This document shows positions 48,801 to 58,480 of a stretch of DNA of 64,000 nucleotides, one piece after another. The translations under genes and the position numbers were made by a program. The first letter of the stretch is position 1; every line of letters begins with the position of its first letter. The stretch is from Rhipidocladum racemiflorum (taxonomy: Eukaryota; Streptophyta; Magnoliopsida; Poales; Poaceae): positions 10,709,558-10,773,557 of the forward strand of contig CM070576.1 in NCBI GenBank assembly GCA_036346355.1. Reading direction: 5' to 3'. The notes below the pieces were generated by a model, which searched no databases, was not told the origin of the DNA, and saw only the letters and a program-made list of their open reading frames with translations.

Positions 48801-49063
48801 TCATGGCAGCATTGGAAGTGAAGCCCACCCTGGAGGATCAGATCCGAGAAGGATGTAAAGATGATGACAAGATCCGCAGGATTAAGTCCATCATGGAGGA
48901 AGGCAAGGCAGAGGACTTCAAGCTAAATGAGCAAGGCACGTTATGGATGAAGGATCGCATTTGTGTGCCGAACAAAAAGGAGCTGAAGCAGTTGATTCTA
49001 GAAGAAGCCCATGACTCCAAGTATTCAATTCACCTAGGAAGTGCCAAGATGTATCAGATTTGA
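45812..49063 (+). CDS. gag-pol: gag-pol polyprotein of R1 (Gag, protease, RT, RNase H, integrase zinc region start)
   Basis: 1083 codons in one frame. Gag has QTQLM at residues 42-46 and a capsid region at about 94-235 (EADDWL, EWWENF, FRQYHVP). The CCHC knuckle is C317-C320-H325-C330. Aspartic protease: DSGA at 397-400. Reverse transcriptase: about 550-735, with KKKDGSFRMCIDYRALN around C608 and the catalytic box FTDD at 707-710, where R2 and most relatives have FIDD. RNase H: D856 in FDIYCDTSRQG, to ADALSR at 960-965. The integrase HHCC region starts at LILEEAHDSKYSIH. The frame ends at a TGA in 49061-49063 created by loss of one base relative to R2 (ATCAGATTTG versus ATCAGGATTTG). The product would assemble particles and copy RNA in the cytoplasm. 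Gag and Pol share one frame. Confidence 0.88.
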   Translation: MVNTRGNLGGNGSGSRPVENPNDGAPAPPLDMQNFGAFLAAQTQLMHAMMQQMQHVTAQATANQVNQGQRQNTRLSEFMRTHPPTFSGNANPLEADDWLRSIERKLHIAQCVGNEKVLYASHQLEGTAAEWWENFCATQENPQDITWEEFTAAFRQYHVPEGIMDLKEEFRALKQGNQPVAEYLNKFTQLARYAPEDVATDKARQSRFMKGLNSGLQVGLITHTFPDFQELVNKAFILEDKRKELDENRKRRMQQQGSRQGAQQCLRVVPNQFFRFRPQNATRTPSPAPRPVNQNYQTPAPARNAASGSQQGTVRRCYNCNEPGHFANSCPKKTAGVTPIRVNLGSTPARAPAPGATPQTVVRGRVNHITADALQNATDVVLGKLLVNSVPATVLFDSGASHSFVSQGFAAKNDLEIARLKCMLLVQTPGSELRTKVGCSGVRILIEGIEFLANLIILETQTLDVILGMDWLTKHKAVLDCGRRTISVESPCGKVEFQATAIRDGQLMVNSTKAISMEDVSVVNEYPDVFPEDLPGMPPDRDIEFVIELVPCTAPIAKRPYRMSTEELVEMKKQLEELMEKGFIRPSSSSWGAPVLFVKKKDGSFRMCIDYRALNEVTVKNKYPLPRIDDLFDQLRGAGVFSKIDLRSGYHQLKIRSEDIPKTAFSSRYGHYEFTVMSFGLKNAPAYFMNMMNKVFMEYLDKFVVVFTDDILIYSKTEDEHAEHLRRVLEKLREQQLFAKFSKCDFWKDKVEFLGHVMTAEGVAVDPSKVEAVLHWEQPKTVTQIRSFLGIAGYYRRFIEGFSTIAKPLTQLLKKEKKFAWTPECEKGFQELKKRLTSVPVLVLPDVNQSFDIYCDTSRQGLGCVLMQNGKVVAYASRQLRPHKENYPMHDLELAAVVHALKLWHHYLIGNRCEVYTDHKSLKYIFTQSDLNMRQRRWLELIKDYNVGIHYHPGKANVVADALSRKSHTVSMLLATSQDELCEDFQRMQIEVVPEGFMAALEVKPTLEDQIREGCKDDDKIRRIKSIMEEGKAEDFKLNEQGTLWMKDRICVPNKKELKQLILEEAHDSKYSIHLGSAKMYQI

Positions 49064-49658
49064 AAGAAAGATTACGGTGGCCGAACATGAAGCGTGAAGT
49101 TGCCGAGCATGTTCTTGTTGTGCGACATATGCCGAGAGTCAAAGCAATGCATCGAGAGACCAGCGAGGATTGCTACAGCCGTTGAAGATACCAGAGTGGA
49201 AATGGGAAGAAATCGGAATGGATTTCATTACCGGTTTACCCAAGACTCAAGGAGGATATGACTCCATATGGGTCATAATAGACCGCTTGACTAAGGTGGC
49301 CCATTTTATTCCTGTAAAGACAACCTACTCGGGAGATAAATTAGCAGAGTTGTACATGATCAGGATCATCTGTTTGCACGGAGTGCCAAAGAAGATCGTA
49401 TCGGATAGAGGTACTCAGTTTACCTCGAGGTTCTGGAATAAGCTACATGAAGCCATGGGAACCCGTTTGAACTTCAGTACAGCTTATCATCCACAGACGG
49501 ATGGCCAGACTGAAAGAGTCAATCAGATTCTGGAAGATATGTTAAGAGCGTGTGCATTGGCTTGTGCTACCTCTTGGGATAAGAGTCTGCCGTATGCGGA
49601 GTTCAGTTACAACAACAGCTACCAAGCTAGTTTGCAAATGTCGTATCGTAGCGGATGA
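49064..49658 (+). pseudogene. Integrase of R1, frameshifted and truncated
   Basis: This continues the polyprotein after a frameshift at about 49058. The HHCC second half (49060-49165) is garbled by further indels relative to R2. From 49170 the core is open: catalytic D18 (GMDFITG), D79 (SDRGTQF) and E115 (QTERVNQ) counted from 49170, giving the DD35E spacing. Similarity ends at YQASLQM (49640). The last codons come from filler and inverted R2 DNA. The integrase C-terminal and chromodomain portions are lost. Confidence 0.8.
49641..49650. other. Inverted junction between R1 and R2 with 10-bp filler
   Basis: R1 similarity ends at 49640 (CAAATG); R2 similarity on the other strand starts at 49651 (GCGGATGATA). 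The ten bases between, TCGTATCGTA, are a direct pentamer doublet TCGTA-TCGTA and fit neither element as read. Filler without homology is typical of end joining. Confidence 0.75.
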
Positions 49659-52600
49659 TAGGCGGTGCTGAAGTTCAAACGGGTCCCCATGGCTTCATGC
49701 AGCTTATTCCAGAGTCTCGAGGTAAACTGGGTACCTCTGTCCGATATAATATTCTTCAGCACTCCGTGCAAATAGACGATCCTGGTCATATACAATTCTG
49801 TTAACTTATCTCCCGAGTAAGTGGTCTTTACTGGAATAAAGTGGGCAACCTTAGTCAAGCGGTCCACTATAACCCATATGGAGTCATATCCACCCTGGGT
49901 TTTCGGCAACCCGGTAATGAAGTCCATTCCGATTTCCTCCCACTTCCACTCAGGTATCCTTAACGGCTGTAGCAGTCCTGCTGGCCTCTGATGCATTGCC
50001 TTGACTCTTTGGCATATGTCGCACAGCGCAACATGCTCGGCAACTTCACGCTTCATGCTCGGCCACCAGAATCTTTCCTTCAAATCCTGGTACATCTTGG
50101 CACTTCCCGGATGAATTGAATACTTGGAGTCATGGTCTTCTTCTAGGATCAGTTGCTTCAGCGCCTTCTTGTTTGGCACACAAATTCGACCCTTCATCCA
50201 TAACGTGCCTTGCTCGTCCAGCCTGAAGTCTCTCGCCTTGCCCTCCTCCATCTTGGACTTGACTCGCTGGACCTTGTCATCGTCCTTCTGTCCTTCTCTG
50301 ATCTGGTCCTCCAGGATAGGCTTTACTTCCAATGCGGCCAAGAATGCTTCTGGTACTACTTCAATGTGCATTCTCTGGAACTCCTGGCATAGCTCATCCT
50401 GACTCGTGGCTATCAACATGTTCACGGTATGGCTTTTGCCACTCAGAGCATCGGCCACCACGTTGGCCTTTCCAGGATGGTAATGGATTCCGACATTGTA
50501 ATCCTTGATCAACTCTAACCATCTCCTCTGCCTCATATTCAAGTCCGATTGGGTGAAGATGTACTTAAGACTCTTATGATCCGTATACACTTCACATCTG
50601 TTTCCAATCAAATAATGACACCACAAATTCAAGGCGTGCACTACGGCAGCTAACTCTAGGTCATGCGTCGGATAATTCTCCTCATGTGGTCTCAACTGCC
50701 TTGATGCATAAGCGACGACCTTTCCATTCAGCATCAGCACACATCCAAGTCCTTGGCGCGATGCATCGCAATAAATATCAAAGCTTTGATTAACATCCGG
50801 TAGAACTAACACCGGGGCTGATGTCAATCGCTTCTTCAGCTCTTGAAAACCTTTCTCGCACTCCGGCGTCCATGCAAACTTCTTCTCCTTTTTCAATAAT
50901 TGCGTGAGAGGTCTCGCAATTGTCAAAAAGCCTTCAATGAAACGGCGGTAGTAACCTGCCATACCAAGGAAACTATGAATCTGGGTCACGGTCTTTGGCT
51001 GCTCCCAGTGTAACACAGCTTCTACCTTGCTTGGATCAACGACGACTCCTTCTGCGGTCATTACATGTCCGAGGAACTCCACCTTGTCCTTCCAAAAGTC
51101 ACACTTGCTGAACTTGGCGAAGAGTTGTTGTTCCCTCAACTTTTCCAAAACTCGCCTCAAGTGCTCTGCATGTTCATCCTTTGTCTTGGAGTAGACTAAG
51201 ATATCATCTATGAACACAACAAAAAACTTGTCCAAATATTCCATGAACACCTTATTCATCATATTCATGAAGTATGCCGGCACGTTCGTCAGACCGAATG
51301 ACATAACTGTAAACTCGTAATGTCCGTATCTGGACGAAAACACGGTCTTCGGAATATCCTCTGATCGAATCTTCAACTGGTGATATCCCGATCTCAGATC
51401 AATCTTGGAGAAGACTCCGGTTCCTCTCAACTGGTCAAACAGATCATCGATCCTATGTAGCGGGTACTTATTCTTCACGGTGACTTCATTGAGTGCACGG
51501 TAGTCAATACACATCCTGAAGCTCCCGTCCTTCTTCTTGACGAACAGAATTGGCGCTCCCCACGGCGACGAACTCGGTTTGATGAATCCTTTCTCCATCA
51601 GCTCTTCAAGCTGCTTCTTCATCTCTACCAATTCTTCGGTGGACATCCGATAGGGTCTCTTTGCTATCGGCGCTGTACCAGGTACAAGCTCTATCACAAA
51701 CTCTATGTCTTTGTCTGGCGGCATACCAGATAAATCTTCAGGGAAAACATCTGGATACTCATTCACTACTGAGACATCTTCTATGCTGATCGCCTTCGCA
51801 CTGTTGACCATCAACTGTCCATCTCTAACGGCGGTAGCTTGAAATTCCATTTTCCTTCCACACGGGCTCTCAACTGAGATGATCCTTCGTCCACAATCCA
51901 GCACAGCCTTGTGCTTGGATAACCAATCCATTCCCAAAATAACATCTAAGGTCTGGGTTTCCAGTATAATAAGGTTCGCTAGGAATTCTACCCCATCTAT
52001 TAGTATTCTCACCCCAGAACATCCTACTTTAGTTCGGAGTTCGGAACCAGGGGTTTGAACTAAAAGCATGCATTTTAGTCTTGCAATCTCCAAATCGTTT
52101 TTAGCAGCAAAGCCTTGAGAAACAAACGAATGCGAAGCTCCAGAGTCAAACAAAACTGTTGCAGGTACTGAGTTGACAAGTAACTTACCCAGCACGACGT
52201 CCGTGGCATTCTGGAGTGCCTCAGCGGTGACATGGTTGACCCGACCTCTCACTACGGTTTGGGGCGCTGGTTGTGCTGTCTTGCGGTTTGCTCCGGGTGC
52301 AGGCATCCTGGCTGGTGTGGATCCCAGATTGAAGCGGACCGGGGTCACTCCTGCTGTCTTCTTGGGGTAACTGTTGGAAAAGTGCCCTGGCTCGTTGCAT
52401 GCGTAGCAGCGTCTCACTGTCCCCTGTTGACTGCCTGAAGCGGCGTTTTTGGCTGGAGCTGGTGTCTGATAATTCTAATTGACGGGTCTCGATGCTGGTA
52501 ACAGTGTCCTGGTTGCATTCTGCGGCTGAAATCTAAGAAACTGATTTGGCGCAACCCTCAAGCGTTGCTGCGCTCCCTGACGCGATCCCTGCTGTTGCAT

Positions 52601-53371
52601 CCTGCGCTTCCGGTTCTCATCCAGTTCCTTGCGCTTGTCTTCAAGAATAAGCGCCTTGTTCACAAGCTCCTGGAAATCTGGAAAGGTTTGGGTGATCAGT
52701 CCCACCTGCAGTCCTAAGTTAAGTCCCTTCATAAAGCGAGACTGTCTAGCCTTATCTGTCGCTACGTCTTCAGGTGCATAACGTGCAAGCTGTGTGAACT
52801 TATTCACATAATCTGACACCGGTTGATTACCTTGCTTCAGTGCCCTGAATTCTTCCTTCTTTAATTCCATTATTCCTTCAGGCACGTGATACTGACGAAA
52901 TGCAGCTGTAAACTCCTCCCATGTGATGTCCTGTGGGTTTTCCTGCGTGGCGCAGAAGTTCTCCCACCATTCAGCGGCGGTTCCTTCCAACTAATGAGAG
53001 GCATAGAGCACCTTCTCATTTCCCATGCATTGGGCAATGTGTAGCTTCCTTTCTATTGACCTTAGCCAATTGTCCGCCTCCAGGTAATTGGCATTCCCAG
53101 AGAATGTGGGTGGATGAGTCCTCATAAATTCTGACAACTTTGCTCCCTGTCACTGTCCCTGATTTGCTTGGTTAGCGGCGGCCTGAGCGGTGACCTGCTG
53201 CATCTGCTGCTTCATTGCATGCATCAACTGAGTCTGTGCAGCAAGGAAAGCTCCAAAGTTCTGTATATCAACTGGCAGTGCTGGTTGGGGTGCAGGTGCT
53301 CCATCATTGGGGTTCCCAGCTGGGTAAGAACCACTTCCGTTGCCTCCGAGGTTTCCACGGGTGTTCACCGT
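49651..53371 (-). pseudogene. gag-pol: gag-pol of R2 (three premature stops, truncated integrase)
   Basis: The gag start codon is ACG (53371-53369) where R1 has ATG. In-frame stops lie at 53150-53152, 52991-52993 and 52475-52477; each aligns to CAG or a CA/CG-containing codon in R1, consistent with C-to-T change. The capsid region (EWWENF...) is readable. From 52417 to 49619 the frame is open for 932 codons: a knuckle in which the last Cys is Tyr (CYACNEPGHFSNSY), protease DSGA at residues 91-94, RT box FIDD at 402-405, RNase H, a complete HHCC region (HDSKYSIHPG...CDICQ), and integrase D832 and D893. The catalytic Glu is lost because similarity stops at TAYHP. Pol domains look better kept than Gag. 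Confidence 0.87.
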
Positions 53372-53659
53372 CTGTCGGTTACTCCAAGGTTTCAGAGATG
53401 AGAGGGAACAAGAATAGACAAGTAGTAGGGATACTTATGCGGGGGAAAGTGTAACTCAAAAACCAACTTTTATTAATTAATTCAATAATAACTTGGTATG
53501 GTCGCTCACAATGCCTAAGGACCTTGCAACACATACTGCACACTCAACAAGCAATTAAAAAAAATCCAAATCGTCTCACACTGGAGTCTAACGCCTAAAG
53601 GGGTGACTCTTATTCTATAACGCGACTCGACGAAGGAGTCTCAACTTCAACGCCTACGC
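53372..53659 (-). other. orf0-gag spacer of R2
   Basis: 288 bp, no gene. On the minus strand it ends ACCGACAG before the gag start position, parallel to R1. It is recognisably similar to 45528-45811 (both contain the CTTGTTCCCTCTCATCTC-like pyrimidine run). Confidence 0.5.
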
Positions 53660-54427
53660 TTACTCGTCGAGAAAACCTCCACTGCCTCCTCGGGGCGGGT
53701 GCGGCGGCATAGGCGCGAAGCAATCGCCATGCCCTGCAACTGCAGCTGTGGTTGACGACGCGGCGTCCTCCTCTGGCTCGGGATCGGGCTGATGCTGTGG
53801 CTGTGGCGCGGGTGCAGGTGGCGCCTCTTCTGGGTCCTCCTCTGGCTCTGGGGTGTCCAACTCCAACACTGGATCGGGGCCCTGTCCAGACAATGCGGTC
53901 TCCAGCTCTGCGATCCTTCCCGCAGCATAGGCGATGTACTCACGAGCATTCTCTAAATGTTTTTTCTCTTCCTCAACCTGCTCGCGAGCCTTCATCAACT
54001 CCTGAACTGTGTCATCGATAAGCTCCTCCTGGGCGGCAACGAATCTGGCTAAGTGAGTGACGGTGGCATCCTCGTCCTCTATCAGCCTTCGCTGAGCTCT
54101 GTTATCTCGGCGTGGGTGGTGACGGAATACTGTGCCTTCCAGCTCCCTGGAGTAGGTGCGAGCGATCTGCTGCATTGCTCGACGCGACACCTCCTGGATT
54201 CCCATTTCAAAGGTAGACCTCCTGGCGGTGAAGTGAAAAGGGCAGCTGAACTTCGTCTTCTCTCGGGCATACACCGTGATCTTGACGTCCCATCCTACGA
54301 CCAGTCCTGCCTGCACGAATGTTGTCCCTCGGTAGAGCAGTCTCTCAAAACCTCCAAGAAACTGAAGCATACGCCACAACTCGACAGCGTAGCCACCTTC
54401 ACGCTCGGTGTAGTTGTTCTTCATCAT
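53660..54427 (-). CDS. orf0 of R2, start codon at the edge of a solo LTR
   Basis: 255 aa from the ATG at 54427. Homologous to R1 orf0: GYAVELWRML, ARRSTFEMGIQEVSRRAM, RELEGTVFRHHPR, a helix-prone charged segment (about 110-175), an acidic Pro/Glu-rich stretch, and the terminal GGFLDE. The solo LTR inserted in the ATGATG at its start and the ATCAT duplication regenerated the start codons, so the frame is intact although separated from its promoter LTR by 3.8 kb. Function unknown. Confidence 0.75.
   Translation of the reverse strand: MMKNNYTEREGGYAVELWRMLQFLGGFERLLYRGTTFVQAGLVVGWDVKITVYAREKTKFSCPFHFTARRSTFEMGIQEVSRRAMQQIARTYSRELEGTVFRHHPRRDNRAQRRLIEDEDATVTHLARFVAAQEELIDDTVQELMKAREQVEEEKKHLENAREYIAYAAGRIAELETALSGQGPDPVLELDTPEPEEDPEEAPPAPAPQPQHQPDPEPEEDAASSTTAAVAGHGDCFAPMPPHPPRGGSGGFLDE
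54423..54427. repeat. Target-site duplication ATCAT (left of solo LTR)
   Basis: Matches ATCAT at 58261-58265 exactly at the TG...CA boundaries. Confidence 0.9.
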
Positions 54428-57400
54428 TGTCGGGACCCGAATCTGCAAATCCGGACACTCTGTGTATTCTGTACTAGTCCAGGATCACGCTAGTACACAC
54501 AGTTAAACAGGGGTGAAGTACCACAATCATGCACAGCGAAATTAATAATAAAGTACTTCAAACATTAAATAAACTGGTTACAAGACTTTAAGGTCAACTT
54601 ACAAATAGTCTGCCACGCAGGGCTTACAATAACACAAGTAAATAATCAGCAGCGGAACAAAGAACGTGGTGACACCCATCAGTATGCCACAGGCAACTGA
54701 CAAGGTTCAACTCCTAGATAACTGCCTCCTCGCGGAACTTCTCCTCCTTTGAAGTTGTAGTCTTCTCCTCAACTGATGATTTTGTTGGAAGCAAGGGTGA
54801 GTATACAACATACTCAGCAAGTCATGCACAGAAGTGCATGTCTAATAACTATATGCAGGTTTATTCCAAAGGATAGGCTCATTTGGTTCTGTTGCATAAA
54901 ACATCATTTTACTTTCAAATACTCATACTAGATTCAAATTGATAAAACCATACTATAATATGAATTTCAAAGTCTTTCATCAGTGGTTTGGCACAAAGCC
55001 CTAGTCAAATTCTTCATCGGCACGAAGCCACCCAATTCCACATTTTATTTTTAGAAGATCTAACCCTTGACTGTAATCCCCGAGCTTTGTACAGTACCGT
55101 GGACTCGGCTATTTGAATTGATTGATACACTCTGCAGAGGTTGTACACTTTCCCCACATGATACAGTCTCACACCACAAAGGCGATCAACCGTAACGAAG
55201 CTTTTCGGAAACTTCCATCTACACCGATGACCCTCGCCGGTTTTGCCTTCACTACTACTTTCCCCACGAAGGACAAAGTGTAGGACCGACAAACACCGTT
55301 GGACATGGTACCTGGCACGAAGCCCTAGTACGCTCCCCCATACAGTTACCCCGACGTAACTGCCACCCTGAGGTATCAAAGGTAAGACTTCAGAAACTTA
55401 CTAGACTAAGACTGTCTCACCTCAGCCATGTGGTTGTACGGAATACTCAGTTCAAAGGGTTGCAAGGTTAAGTCCTTAACTGTCCAGGGCAAGACATTCA
55501 TCACTCATCCCTGACCCAAACAACTCACAACACTCATCCCACGGACACGAAGGCCGTTTATTAATTATCAGTGCCACGAAGGCCCACCTAGCATAAAGCC
55601 TCTTACCACTTGCCCCGGGCTAAATCAATCCCACCCTTGTTCATCTACTGTGCAACGCATGCCAACAAGATTTTCGATTCTGTGTAGAACCACGAAGGTA
55701 CCTACACTTCACGTCAATCCGTGACAAGCTCACACTTAGCATTCCAAAATCAGTTCATTTGTCATTAGTCAAGATTATTTTGCTTTTTGGAAATATCACC
55801 CGGTATAAGCATTTCTAAGCAACTAGTCACGGTCTAGCCTCCCGTGTTGGCACATACATAGCATCCAACATATTAAATTTCCCAAACTTAGGGTGACAAA
55901 GGTGATACATGGCATACAATTCATAATACAAGGTTGGAATTAACAATTATGGCATTTAACTAGTTTTCCCCAAAATTAAATTAATTATTTAGTCACATAA
56001 TCATGCATACTTTGAATCAAAATACTATTTAAAATGCTAGGGGCAAAATGGTCAAAGCATGACTTGCCTTCAAATAGTTGATGTTCTTGGTCCAACACTT
56101 GAGATTGGTCTTCTTCAACACCCTCGCACAGCTCAACGTCTACGTGTAGCAGAAAAACATCCAAAAACAACGAATAAACACACATTCAGGAAATACCGCA
56201 AATCAAACTAATGCGTATTTCGCGAAAACTTCCAGATAATTACGTTGGCATTTTCTAAGATTTATAAAATTTATTTCGACATTTTCGAACGTATAGTTTA
56301 AGAGCTAAGAAATTCGTAAGTTTGGACTTTCGGCAAATAATTTAACAATGTAAATTTAATTATAAAATTTCATAAAAATTACTGTAGAAATGTATTAATT
56401 TATACTAATTAAAAAAATTGTTGCAAGTGATTCGGACTAAAAATGAATATGTAGCGAAAAAGTCAAAATTCGCAAAATCGGGAAATTAACACATCTAACC
56501 CAACCTTTACTAGTCTTGCATGGTACTGTTCACGTTGGGTTTCCACGGCTGAGCGCTTCTTCTCGCTTGCGCACTGGGCTACTTTGATACAGATTCGAAC
56601 AAGTATGTATATATTTATCTATATACGCATACATGCAAATGGAAGGTTGCACTAGCGAATCGATCTAATATATAAGCATACAGAATACAACCGACTATAG
56701 CCACAGATGTATATATACATGCGATGACTAATATGAAAACATGCCTGCGCCCAGCAAGTAATTATATATGTGTATATATGCATCTGTTTGACCAAAAATC
56801 TACATCCCATCGGCCAATCTATATATGCACGTATGTATATATATACCTCTACAAACACAAATACACACAGACTAGATCAACTGATCAACGGAACAGAACG
56901 CGCGTAAAAGAGAAAATAAAGAAAAATACCGGACGATGCTAAGCAGCGGCGCAGAACGTCGGGCGCAGGAAGAAGGCGGCGTGGCCGGAAGGTGCGCTCG
57001 CGACGTAGACGGTGGCGGCGACGACGTAGACGACGGCGGCGTACCCGGTGGCGAGACTGCAGCGGCAACGAGGACGGCGAAGGCGAGGGCGATGACGACA
57101 ACAGCGATGATGACGACGGCGACGGTGGCGGCTTCAACGGCGCGGCGACGTAGACGGTGGTGTCAATGGCGGTACACGGTGGCAGCAGTACACGATGACA
57201 GCGGCGGCGGCGACGTAGACGACGACGACGGCGTCAACGGCGACGAGGCGGCGTCTAAGTCATGGGAAATGGTAGGGAGGCGAGGATGTAAAAGAGGAGA
57301 TAGCCAAGATCTTGAGGAGTGGAAGAAACAGCTAGAAATTCATGCGCACGAAGAAAAGAAGTGGCTGGAGTTCAAGCCGTGAATGGTTGCTAGGTAATAG

Positions 57401-58260
57401 CACTTGGTGGAGGGTAGAGGAAGAGATGAATTGTTGCGTACAGGAGGCATGGGAAAACGGCTGGAAAAGAAGCAATGCTGCCTTGGTTCACGCATGTATG
57501 GCTATGAAGGGAACGTATAGGGGAAGGCATGGAGGAACACATCGATGGGAATGTGGCTGGAGAATGGAAACGCCTTGCATGCATGCACCATTACTGGGAC
57601 GAGGAACGGCCAGAGTGAATGAGCCACTAATGGATGGAATCTAAACGTTCGTGTGGAAAAAAAAACGTGGAACGGCTGGAAGGCAAAGGTCCCAGTATTC
57701 AAGTGTTGCCGGAGGAATGGAGAACGGCTGTTAGTAAATTATTTAAATGCATGGCAAGGAAAGAAGGTAACGGCTGGGAGTGAAATCGTCCAAGCGCACA
57801 TGCAACCATGCATACACGTATACACACATGTTCCAAAATGTTTCAGAGAAAAAAAAATAGCAGAGGGGTTCTACAAATCTGTAAAATTCCTCTAAAATAC
57901 TAGGAATTATTTGGAACCTAACGAAGTTGGTTTCGTGATTTTTCAACGTGTAGATTTTCCGCGAAAATTCTTTTCATGATTCAGACACTTGTACCGATTT
58001 TTATAAAATCAACGACTTAAGCTATATAACATATTTTTCGAAAATATTTGAAGCGAACACTCTCGTCTACCAATTATCTTAATTATCAACAAAATTTTAA
58101 ATTTTATGCTTACTCGAAAATACCTGATCTTTATCTAACGTGATTATTTCGATACACTTGAATTCAAATTACTCTCGAGGATTCCAAATAAATTTTGAAA
58201 AATTCCAAATAATCCCATAAACACACTAAATATATTAGAAGCAATTTTTGGGATGTTACA
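54428..58260 (-). mobile_element. Solo LTR of an LTR1-related family inserted in R2
   Basis: 3.83 kb, TGTCGGGACCCGAA...GGGATGTTACA, flanked by ATCAT on both sides and with no primer site or internal DNA. It is similar to LTR1 over most of its length (GTTGTAGTCTTCTCCTCAAC near 54756, GGTGAGTATACAAC near 54799, the terminal 300 bp) but clearly more diverged, with a different tropical-looking GAC/GGC trinucleotide block at 56935-57250 and no long TA run. It is left from an insertion whose two LTRs recombined. ORFs in the trinucleotide block are low complexity and not called. Confidence 0.93.
56935..57250. repeat. GAC/GGC trinucleotide-rich block in the solo LTR
   Basis: GC-rich run of ACGACG, GGCGGC and GACGGCG variants. 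The homologous blocks in LTR1a-d (about 3665-3830, 14465-14610, 19455-19600, 30265-30415) differ by many 1-6 bp indels. Several frames are open through it for compositional reasons only. Confidence 0.7.
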
Positions 58261-58265
58261 ATCAT
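58261..58265. repeat. Target-site duplication ATCAT (right of solo LTR)
   Basis: Pairs with 54423-54427. Confidence 0.9.
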
Positions 58266-58468
58266 CATCTGTCAAAAGGCGCTCGCGTAAGAACAGAACA
58301 TTTTAAAATCAAGTGGAAGACAAAAAGAACTCAGAAAGGGGTATGAACAAGAAGGAAAGGGGTAAGTCGGGAATTCATTCATTATCTTGACAAATTTTAT
58401 CTTTTTAGAATATAGGTTTTATCTTCACTACGACCAATTTAACTATGGGTGAGCCTATAGTTAGTATA
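58266..58468 (-). other. R2 leader, non-coding
   Basis: About 200 bp between primer site and orf0, matching the R1 leader in length and in GCCTATAGTTAGTAT/ACCGTAGG-type sequence next to the primer site. On the minus strand it ends in GCCTTTTGACAG before ATGATG, again like a splice acceptor. No gene. Confidence 0.5.
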
Positions 58469-58480
58469 GCTCTGATACCA
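58469..58480 (-). other. Primer-binding site of R2
   Basis: The plus strand reads GCTCTGATACCA (minus TGGTATCAGAGC), four bases inside LTR4'. Initiator Met tRNA type. Confidence 0.9.

Larger units (their letters stand above)
41188..49640 (+). mobile_element. Autonomous-type chromovirus R1, 3' end lost
   Basis: 5' LTR4 (41188-44590), primer site (44595-44607), orf0 (44808-45527), gag-pro-RT-RNaseH (45812-49063), a frameshift, then integrase to 49640, where it joins R2 in inverted orientation. The integrase C-terminus, any chromodomain, polypurine tract and 3' LTR are missing. One frameshift and the changed orf0 start make this copy inactive as read. Confidence 0.9.
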
